Shown piece after piece: positions 1-6,273 of a DNA stretch of 6,273 nt. The translations under genes were made by a program, and so were the position numbers. The notes beneath the pieces were generated by a model. That model was not told the origin of the DNA and searched no databases. It was given only the letters and a program-made list of their open reading frames with translations. Origin of the DNA: Elusimicrobiota bacterium (lineage in GTDB: Bacteria > Elusimicrobiota > Elusimicrobia > UBA1565 > UBA9628); assembly GCA_028865585.1 (NCBI GenBank), contig JAGWJU010000079.1, positions 1-6,273 of the forward strand, given 5' to 3'. How positions within the stretch are numbered: the stretch's first letter is position 1; every line of letters begins with the position of its first letter.

Positions 1-2
1 AG

Positions 3-556
<554 letters not shown>

Positions 557-560
<4 letters not shown>

Positions 561-1240
561 TCCTGCCCGGGCAAGGACGGGCCCTTCGCCGGAACGACCA
601 GGGCGTAGGCGCGCGCGCCAAGCACCGTCCCCAGAACCGGGGCGGCGCAGTAGATCCAGAGGGCGGAAAAATCCCAGGACGCGAGCGCCGGGGCGATGGA
701 GCGCGCCGGGTTCATCGAGGCGCCGGACACGGGGCCGCCGAAGGCCGCCTCCAAGGCAATCACCGCGCCCACGGCGATGCCGGCCATCGCGCCCTCGGCC
801 CTGTCGTCGGTCGCGACGCCCATGATGGTGAACATGAGGATGAAGCTCATGATGAGCTCGAGCATAAAGCTCTGCAGGTCGGATCCCGCGGGCCGCGTGG
901 CGCCCAGTCCGAACGCCCCCCCGTAAAACATCAGCTTCAGGCAAAAAGACGCGGCGACCGCGCCCAGGAGCTGCGCGCCGACATAGGGCAAAATCTCCGA
1001 GCGCGGATGGCGCCCGGCCGAGTAGAAGCCCAGCGTCACCGCGGGGTTTAAGTGCGCGCCCGAGACGTGGCCGACGGCGTAGATCATCGCAAGAACGATA
1101 AGGCCGAAGACCAGGGCGATGCCCAACTCCCCGATTTGGCCGCCGGTCGCCTGGTTGACGACGACGGCGCCGGTGCCGGCGAAGACCAGGCAGAAGGTTC
1201 CGACGGCCTCGGCGACGAGCTTAGGACGGTCGAATTTCAT
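557..1240 (-). CDS. Aquaporin (MIP family channel), possibly an arsenite exit channel
   Basis: A 227-residue integral membrane protein of the usual size for bacterial aquaporins, with hydrophobic segments spaced as six helices. Both half-helix signatures are present: HLNPAVT (NPA at 65-67) and SMNPARS (NPA at 177-179, followed by Arg180). Serine after NPAR, not aspartate as in GlpF, points to the aquaporin rather than the glyceroporin branch. Aligned by eye to E. coli AqpZ, the aromatic/arginine filter F43/H174/T183/R189 becomes F45/A165/A174/R180, a wider and less polar constriction. The ATG lies 20 bases inside the 3' end of arsC, with no clear Shine-Dalgarno, so coupled translation is likely. 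Aquaporins next to arsC (AqpS in Sinorhizobium meliloti) release arsenite made by ArsC; that role is inferred here from context and filter. Plain water or small-solute transport remains possible. Confidence 0.93.
560..578. other. Small hairpin at the convergent gene ends
   Basis: GTCC-TGCC and GGCA-A-GGAC can fold into a short stem with one bulged A, centred on the palindrome TGCCCGGGCA. It begins at the last base of the glycosidase stop and lies inside the last codons of the opposing aquaporin gene. No T-run follows on either strand, so it is not a canonical Rho-independent terminator. It is the only terminator-like structure seen at this convergent junction. Confidence 0.25.
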
Positions 1241-1616
1241 CGATCAAGTCTCGCACTTTTTTTTCGATTAAGTCCCGCACCTCGCGGAACTTTTCCTTGG
1301 AGAGGGCCTTGGGATCGGCAATGGCCCAATCTCGGCGCGCCGCGGCGGGCACGAACGGGCAAGCCTCGCCGCAGCCCATGGTGATGACGAAATCCCAATG
1401 CCGCGCGGCCGCCGCGTCGAGCCCCTTGGGCCGGCAGCCGGAAAGGTCGATGCCTTTTTCCCGCATGAGCTCCACGGCCATGGGGTGGACCGCGGCCCCG
1501 GGCTTGGAGCCCGCGCTCTGCGCCAAGGCAACGCCCGCGCCTAAATGCCGCGCGAAAGCCTCGGCCATCTGGCTGCGGCAGGAGTTCTCGACGCAGACGA
1601 AAAGCACGCTCTTCAT
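1221..1616 (-). CDS. arsC: Arsenate reductase, LMW protein tyrosine phosphatase type
   Basis: 131 residues from the ATG at 1616; the frame stays open upstream, but the family's N-terminus (MKSVLFVCVENSCRSQMAEA) starts exactly here. The P-loop C-X5-R is C8-VENSC-R14, with Ser15 after it. The motif TMGCGEACP supplies C82 and C86, candidates for resolving the Cys8-arsenate adduct, and D101-P102 is the family's general-acid DP motif. The Cys pair spacing (three residues between) is shorter than in the thioredoxin-linked pI258 ArsC (C82/C89) and resembles ArsC proteins of actinobacterial type, so the electron donor (thioredoxin or a low-molecular-weight thiol) is uncertain. The enzyme reduces arsenate to arsenite in the cytoplasm. 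Its ATG overlaps the upstream lipoprotein stop as ATGA, and its 3' end overlaps the aquaporin gene, which would carry away the product. A protein phosphatase role is less likely given the Cys triad. Confidence 0.9.
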   Translation of the reverse strand: MKSVLFVCVENSCRSQMAEAFARHLGAGVALAQSAGSKPGAAVHPMAVELMREKGIDLSGCRPKGLDAAAARHWDFVITMGCGEACPFVPAAARRDWAIADPKALSKEKFREVRDLIEKKVRDLIDEIRPS

Positions 1617-2026
1617 CGCGGCGACGGGCGCCAAGCCAGGCGGACCGAAGCGCCGGGGCCGGATTGAACGCGCTCGATAAAAATCGTCTCGTCCCCCGCT
1701 TGCGCGCTCTCTCCCGCGCGAAGCGGCGCCGCGCGGTTTTTCGAGGACTCGCCGCGCGCGTAAATCCAGAGCCCGGCCTCCAGGCTCCGGGCGGCGCCGG
1801 ACACGTCTTTGGGGGGCACGCGGTGCACGTAGCCGAGCCCGACGCGCAAAGAGCCGGCTTGCGCCTGGCCGCCCAAACCGACGTCGACGACGCCGGCTTT
1901 GGAAAACCCCGCCGGAAGCGCCGCCCGCTCGACGCGCGCGCAACCGGCAAGAAGCGCCGCCGCCCCAAGCCAGAACAGCGCTTGGGCGCGGGGACCCGCC
2001 GCCGGCTTAGCGGATCGGGTTGACAT
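1613..2026 (-). CDS. Small putative lipoprotein of unknown function
   Basis: 137 residues. A short basic N-terminus (MSTRSAKPAAGPR) leads into a hydrophobic stretch and a lipobox LLAGC, giving Cys29 as the predicted lipidated residue; the +2 residue is Ala, so outer-membrane sorting would be expected in a diderm. The mature ~109 residues show no family I recognise; they are rich in Gly, Ala and Arg and contain alternating hydrophobic stretches (SLRVGLGYVHRV, LEAGLWIYARG, ETIFIERV, ASVRLAWR) that look like beta strands. The ATG lies 20 bases inside the end of the protease gene, and the stop shares ATGA with arsC, so the gene is firmly embedded in the operon. Overlap at both ends and the clean lipobox argue that it is real although no homologue is recognised. 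It may partner the secreted protease made just before it; that is a guess. Confidence 0.75.
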   Translation of the reverse strand: MSTRSAKPAAGPRAQALFWLGAAALLAGCARVERAALPAGFSKAGVVDVGLGGQAQAGSLRVGLGYVHRVPPKDVSGAARSLEAGLWIYARGESSKNRAAPLRAGESAQAGDETIFIERVQSGPGASVRLAWRPSPR

Positions 2027-3173
2027 AAACCAAGAGGAGCTCGTCGCGGAACTGCCGCGCGCTCAGCGTCACCGAATCGCTCCAGCCCCAGGGGTTTCCC
2101 AAAGTCACGGTGTGCGTCTTCATGTCCACGGACTCAACCCAATAGTCGTGCGTCGGCACAAGGGTGCCGTTCTTGTAGAGAGGGCCGTTCGGGGCCTCGG
2201 GCAGCGCCTTGGCGAAGGATCCGAGGAAAGGCGAGAGATCCGCCTTGGTGCTCACGATCACCGCGGCGCCGGCCTTGAGCCAGTATTCCAGAGTCGACGC
2301 TTCCATCATTCCGGCGGGGAAGGTCCGGCTGCCTTGGCCGGTGAGGGCTTCCAAGACGGAAGACGCCAGGCCGTTGTCCATGATGCCGTTGATGTCGGCA
2401 TACGAGCCCTTGTAGGCGGCGTAGGCTTTTTCCACCACCATCGGCCAGATTCCCCCCGGCCCCTGCTGGGCGTACATGAGCTCGAAGGAACCCGATTCTC
2501 CCGCGCTGGCGGGGAACCGGTTATCCACCCTCACGACGACCGGACCGTACTCCGGCTTCCAAAATTCCCACGGCAGGCGGCGCTTGTAGAACGTCACGGA
2601 AAACGTGCCGTCCGCGTTTTGGCGGATCATGCGCCGGATGAGGTCCGGATGCGCCTGGGCGACGGCGGCCAAAGAGGCCATCAAGTAGCAGTCGTCCAGG
2701 CTTCCCTGGACGACGTCCTCGGCCGAGACGCGCCGGGGAGCGCCCAAATAGGGCGCGTAAAGCGGGGCCGAGATCGTCTCGTACGTCACGCCCGAGGCCT
2801 GGCGGCAGTCGAAGATCCAATACTTGCAGCGCGCCAAGCCGGGCTCGGGAGACAGCGGCGGCAGCGTCTCCTTGAAGGCAGGAGCGGGCGCGGGCGGGCC
2901 GGGCGCCGCGTCGTCGAACGACTGGGACGCGGACGGCTGAAGGCCGGCCCGGTCCAGAAGCCCCTCAAACGGAGCGGCGGCGCCCTGCGCCAAGGAGTCT
3001 TCCGGGCGCGGCTCCCGGTCCAGCCAGGCGGCCATGGCGCGCGCGCTCTTAAGCCCGGCCGCGGCTCGGCCGGGAGCCAGCGCGGGAGATTGCGCGGACG
3101 CGAACGCCGGAGCCGCGAGGGCGAGCCCGCACGCCGCGAGGGCCGCACCGGCCAAGCGTCCTCGCCCGCGCAT
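2007..3173 (-). CDS. Secreted calpain-family (C2) cysteine protease
   Basis: 388 residues from the ATG at 3173 (a GTG directly before it at 3176 would add one Met). Residues 1-28 form a signal peptide with a basic start, a hydrophobic core and an AFASA cleavage region, so the enzyme is exported. A Pro/Ala-rich linker follows (to about 110), then a calpain core: QGSLDDCYLMASLAAVA carries oxyanion Gln156 and nucleophile Cys162; IWPMVVEKAYAAYKG (243-257) matches the conserved calpain helix; His342 sits in PTHDYWVESV and Asn360 in LGNPWGW. The full Cys/His/Asn triad suggests an active enzyme. No C2L or EF-hand domain is present, so it is a minimal bacterial calpain. CKYWIFDC just before the core offers a possible disulfide. 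The start is about 10 bases after the ahcY stop, with no clear Shine-Dalgarno, implying coupling. The substrate is unknown. Confidence 0.88.
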   Translation of the reverse strand: MRGRGRLAGAALAACGLALAAPAFASAQSPALAPGRAAAGLKSARAMAAWLDREPRPEDSLAQGAAAPFEGLLDRAGLQPSASQSFDDAAPGPPAPAPAFKETLPPLSPEPGLARCKYWIFDCRQASGVTYETISAPLYAPYLGAPRRVSAEDVVQGSLDDCYLMASLAAVAQAHPDLIRRMIRQNADGTFSVTFYKRRLPWEFWKPEYGPVVVRVDNRFPASAGESGSFELMYAQQGPGGIWPMVVEKAYAAYKGSYADINGIMDNGLASSVLEALTGQGSRTFPAGMMEASTLEYWLKAGAAVIVSTKADLSPFLGSFAKALPEAPNGPLYKNGTLVPTHDYWVESVDMKTHTVTLGNPWGWSDSVTLSARQFRDELLLVYVNPIR

Positions 3174-3183
3174 CACGACGCGA

Positions 3184-4497
<1,314 letters not shown>

Positions 4498-4504
4498 CGT
4501 TATG

Positions 4505-4542
4505 TCCTCTCTCGGAAAAATTCGGCTTTCGTCGCCGAGAGA
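4505..4542 (-). promoter_or_regulatory. ahcY leader: Shine-Dalgarno with two mutually exclusive hairpins
   Basis: AGAGGA at 4510-4505 is a good ribosome binding site, 7 bases before the ATG. TCTCTCGG (4542-4535) is an exact complement of CCGAGAGA (4515-4508), an 8-bp stem whose right arm runs into the binding site. The bases TCGGC (4538-4534) can instead pair with GCCGA (4526-4522), a short GC-rich stem followed by A and five T, like a small attenuator. The two folds share bases and exclude each other. It does not match the SAH riboswitch consensus as I know it. Whether it regulates is inference. Confidence 0.4.
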
Positions 4543-4544
4543 AG

Positions 4545-4553
4545 ATTATAGCA
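4545..4553 (-). promoter_or_regulatory. Extended -10 promoter for ahcY operon
   Basis: TGCTATAAT on the minus strand is a perfect -10 hexamer with the TGn extension. Transcription would start near 4538, giving a leader of about 40 bases before ahcY. The best -35 candidate (TTCCCG, 4575-4570, 19-base spacer) is poor, which fits an extended -10 promoter. It sits correctly upstream of the only well-spaced ribosome binding site of the minus-strand run. Confidence 0.55.
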
Positions 4554-4640
4554 AAGACCGGGCGGGCGCCGGGAACTTCTTAGGCGCGCCGCTCGTATAA
4601 AACCCGGGAGCGGACGAGGCTTTAAAGCCCGTTTGACCCC

Positions 4641-4669
4641 TTGATTTATAACTACATTATAATTATAAT
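4641..4669 (+). promoter_or_regulatory. Promoter of the brnTA remnant
   Basis: TTGATT (4641-4646), a 17-base spacer and a perfect TATAAT (4664-4669) face brnT/brnA. The start of transcription would fall at about 4676, on the brnT ATG itself (4674-4676). A second pairing, TTGACC (4633-4638) with TATAAT at 4658-4663, has a 19-base spacer and would start a few bases before the ATG. Either way the toxin message would be leaderless or nearly so. Confidence 0.55.
4656..4669. repeat. 14-bp perfect palindrome over the brnTA -10 box (candidate operator)
   Basis: ATTATAATTATAAT reads the same on both strands and contains two overlapping TATAAT boxes in each direction. BrnA antitoxins are ribbon-helix-helix proteins that repress their own promoter, and a palindrome over the -10 is where such an operator would be expected. 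Being pure A/T, it may also simply be a fortuitous result of low complexity. Confidence 0.35.
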
Positions 4670-4673
4670 ATAC

Positions 4674-4830
4674 ATGTCAATCAGGTTCGCCTGGAACCCC
4701 GACAAGGCTCGCGGAATTAGTCGTATGCCACTGCTATCGAGAATCGGGCTCCGGCACCGTGATCCGCATCATTAACGCGCGCCGCGCGACCAAAAATGAA
4801 AAGACCCAATACTGGGAGCGTTTAAAATGA
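4674..4830 (+). pseudogene. brnT: brnT toxin remnant, internal deletion with frameshift
   Basis: The ATG at 4674 starts MSIRFAWNPDKAR, the conserved BrnT N-terminus, encoded up to about 4712. The reading frame then changes: from about 4717, one frame over, comes LVVCHCYRESGSGTVIRI followed by INARRATKNE and WERLK, the conserved BrnT C-terminus, ending at TGA 4828-4830. About 13 plus 37 residues remain of a family usually near 90, so roughly 40 codons are missing at a sharp junction near 4713, and the loss is not a multiple of three. The frame from the ATG runs into TAA at 4773 after 33 codons. BrnT is a RelE-like ribonuclease toxin; this copy cannot make it. The toxin stop still overlaps the brnA start as ATGA, the normal brnTA arrangement, confirming identity. 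Confidence 0.85.
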
Positions 4831-5039
4831 GGAAAGAATACGACTTTTCCAAGGGGAAGCAGAATCCGTACGCGAAGATTTTAAAAAAGCAGATCACCAT
4901 CCGACTCGATGAGGAGACCATCAAGTATTTTCGCAAGCTTTCCCGCGACAACGGACTGCCTTACCAGAGCCTGATGAACCTCTACCTCCGCGACTGCGCC
5001 CAGCACCGCCGCGCGCCGCGGCTGGAGTGGACCCGCTAG
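4827..5039 (+). CDS. brnA: BrnA-type antitoxin (ribbon-helix-helix), now orphan
   Basis: 70 residues. The core KKQITIRLDEETIKYFRKLS gives the RHH strand and first helix, and GLPYQSLMNLYLRDCA matches the BrnA/CopG-like second helix; a basic N-terminus with KGKQNPYAK precedes it, as is usual. RHH proteins bind DNA as dimers through the strand (here around residues 21-26); BrnA binds BrnT and represses the brnTA promoter. The start is ATG 4827, overlapping the brnT stop (ATGA), and GGGAG at 4814-4818 lies 8 bases upstream, so the gene can be translated although its partner is broken. The frame has no defect. It may survive as a repressor, as protection against a BrnT encoded elsewhere, or simply be young debris. 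Confidence 0.88.
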   Translation: MRKEYDFSKGKQNPYAKILKKQITIRLDEETIKYFRKLSRDNGLPYQSLMNLYLRDCAQHRRAPRLEWTR

Positions 5040-5108
5040 GCCCTACTGCGGCAGGGTCTTGGGCGGCACAAAACTCCAACAAGGTGCCCTTTGCCAACTA
5101 AAAAATGT
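5040..5108. other. Short convergent intergenic region, weak hairpins only
   Basis: Between the stops of brnA (plus) and the TPR gene (minus). CCCT (5041-5044) can pair with AGGG (5053-5056), followed by TCTT, and GGCAC (5065-5069) with GTGCC (5084-5088) around a 14-base loop. Neither has a proper T-run, so at best they are weak termination signals. Nothing else is seen here. Confidence 0.3.
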
Positions 5109-6273
5109 TTAATGCCGGTCCGCTGTCCGCTTCATTTTTAGAACTGCAGCCAGCGCGCTCTTGGCCGCGCTGCTTCCCGGCGAGGTGCGAAGCGCTTCCC
5201 GAAGGTGTCGGATTGATTCCTCTCGCTTGCCCTCGGAAGCCAAGGCCATCCCCCAATTGATCTGCGCCTGCGTATAATTGGGCCACGCATTCAGAGCGAG
5301 GCGGAATTGCTCGATCGCCGCATTGAAGTGATGCTGGCCGGCCAAAACATACCCAAGATTGTTGTGGGCTGCCGCAAAGTCAGGGTTTAGATTCAAGGCT
5401 AGACGATACTGCGCGATCGCCGCCGCCGTCTGGCCTTTGGAAAAAAGGGCATTGGCCAGATCGCTGTGCGCCGCGACGGAGTTGGGATTAATCTCCAGCG
5501 CCCTACGGTAATGAACGATTGCTTCATCTGTAAATCCTTTCGTCATGAAGAACAGGCCAAGCCAAACGTGCGCCTGTTCGGAGTACGGGTTAATTTCGAG
5601 GGCTTGCTGATCTTGGGATATCGCTTCGTTCACTAGGCCTCGCCGGGCTAAAACTTCAGCCAGATTGATGCGGGCGTCGATATAAATGGGGGCAAGTTCG
5701 ATTGTTCGCCGGTACTGGAGGATTGCATCGTCAAGCTTGCCTTGCTTCTCAAGGGAAAGACCCAGGTTGAAATGAGCTTCGGCGTAATCATCCTTCAAGC
5801 GCAGTGCGGCGACAAAATGCTTCTCCGCTTCCGCGTATTTCCCCGCTCTATTGAGATAAACTCCGAGGTTGTTCTGGGCCAGCCATGCGGAAGGATTTTT
5901 TTCAATTGTGTCGGCCCACAGTTTTTCAGGATTCTCGTACACGCCGCAGCTCTTCCAGGTCAGCGAACCCAGGATCGCCAGCATTATGCCGGCCGCAAGC
6001 AGAGCCACTTTCTTCACATGGCCGCCCATCCTCATCTCCAGATTTAAAAAGGTTCGGGTCGCAAGGGCGGAAAACAGCGCGATGAGCCCTAAACTCGCAG
6101 GATATTGAAAATGATCGGACACATAGGAATACCTCATAAAATAGACGTTGGCAAATCCCATCGCCGGCGTCAGAGTTCCGCAGAAAAAGAGCACCGCCGC
6201 CAAAGGACCGCGTCCGATCCGGCGGCGAAGGGCCCACAAAACCAAAAGCACCAATATGAGTCCCAACGGGAAT
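5109..6273 (-). CDS. Membrane protein with C-terminal TPR repeats, TMTC-like (partial at right edge)
   Basis: The frame is open through the right edge (the first in-frame codons there read Phe-Pro-Leu), so only the C-terminal ~387 residues are seen. Counting from the TTG at 6266: a hydrophobic segment at 2-12, another at about 22-36, then MRYSYVSDHFQYPASLGLIAL (about 44-64), a loop-plus-helix typical of bacterial GT-C/TMTC-like proteins, and a last membrane helix at about 87-102. From about 126 follow seven TPRs in strict 34-residue register (ends near 160, 194, 228, 262, 296, 330, 364) and a half repeat. Such proteins combine a multi-helix, glycosyltransferase-like membrane part with a soluble TPR scaffold; the activity of this one is not known. 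Base composition is visibly less GC-rich than the genes to the left. The stop is TAA at 5111-5109. Confidence 0.85.
   Translation of the reverse strand, partial: FPLGLILVLLVLWALRRRIGRGPLAAVLFFCGTLTPAMGFANVYFMRYSYVSDHFQYPASLGLIALFSALATRTFLNLEMRMGGHVKKVALLAAGIMLAILGSLTWKSCGVYENPEKLWADTIEKNPSAWLAQNNLGVYLNRAGKYAEAEKHFVAALRLKDDYAEAHFNLGLSLEKQGKLDDAILQYRRTIELAPIYIDARINLAEVLARRGLVNEAISQDQQALEINPYSEQAHVWLGLFFMTKGFTDEAIVHYRRALEINPNSVAAHSDLANALFSKGQTAAAIAQYRLALNLNPDFAAAHNNLGYVLAGQHHFNAAIEQFRLALNAWPNYTQAQINWGMALASEGKREESIRHLREALRTSPGSSAAKSALAAVLKMKRTADRH

Noticed and set aside
1617..1968. Upstream extensions of the arsC frame, and the alternative minus-strand frame at 1237-1968
   Set aside because: The extension is Arg-rich shadow of the lipoprotein gene; the ArsC family N-terminus begins at the ATG at 1616 in an ATGA overlap. 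The other frame has no motif.
4618..4629. 12-bp palindrome GGCTTTAAAGCC as a terminator or operator
   Set aside because: No loop and no T-run, and it is not placed over a recognised promoter element; too short to assign a role.
4498..4640. SAH riboswitch upstream of ahcY
   Set aside because: I looked for the conserved SAH-riboswitch core and pseudoknot on the minus strand and found no convincing match; only local hairpins are present.
4675..4680. Perfect TTGACA on the minus strand as a -35 box for ahcY
   Set aside because: The TATAAT copies downstream of it give spacers of 7 or 13 bases, not 16-18, and it lies inside the brnT start. The extended -10 at 4553-4545 is a better ahcY promoter.

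Overview
This is a GC-rich bacterial window, strongly GC-rich on the left and clearly less so in the last ~1.1 kb. It carries no rRNA, tRNA, CRISPR array or insertion sequence. A signal peptide and a lipobox protein suggest a diderm bacterium. Secreted calpain-type protease, membrane/TPR protein of the TMTC-like type and GC-rich housekeeping genes would fit an environmental lineage such as Elusimicrobiota. That placement is a guess from gene content, not a demonstrated fact.

Layout. (1) 3-560, plus strand: the C-terminal 185 residues of an MGH1/GH63-like glycoside hydrolase cut by the left edge. (2) 557-4497, minus strand: a tightly packed five-gene run, read from right to left: ahcY (S-adenosylhomocysteine hydrolase), a secreted calpain-family cysteine protease, a small lipoprotein, an LMW-PTPase-type arsenate reductase (arsC) and an aquaporin. 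The gaps are about 10 bases between ahcY and the protease ATG, a 20-base overlap, an ATGA overlap and a 20-base overlap. An extended -10 box and a structured leader with a good Shine-Dalgarno lie just upstream of ahcY. The last gene meets the glycosidase tail to tail, and the two stop codons share the palindrome CTAG. (3) 4641-5039, plus strand: a divergent brnTA toxin-antitoxin locus in which the toxin gene brnT has lost its middle (~40 codons, with frame shift) while the antitoxin brnA is intact. (4) 5109-6273, minus strand: the C-terminal part of a membrane protein with seven 34-residue TPRs, cut by the right edge and compositionally different from the rest.

How the genes may work together: arsC plus aquaporin makes a plausible arsenate-reduction/arsenite-exit pair, as in aqpS-arsC operons of rhizobia, supported here by overlap and by an unusually open predicted selectivity filter. 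The protease and lipoprotein between ahcY and arsC have no evident link with arsenic or methyl-cycle chemistry. Their co-transcription is inferred from spacing only. The brnTA remnant looks like a decayed toxin module with a surviving orphan antitoxin.
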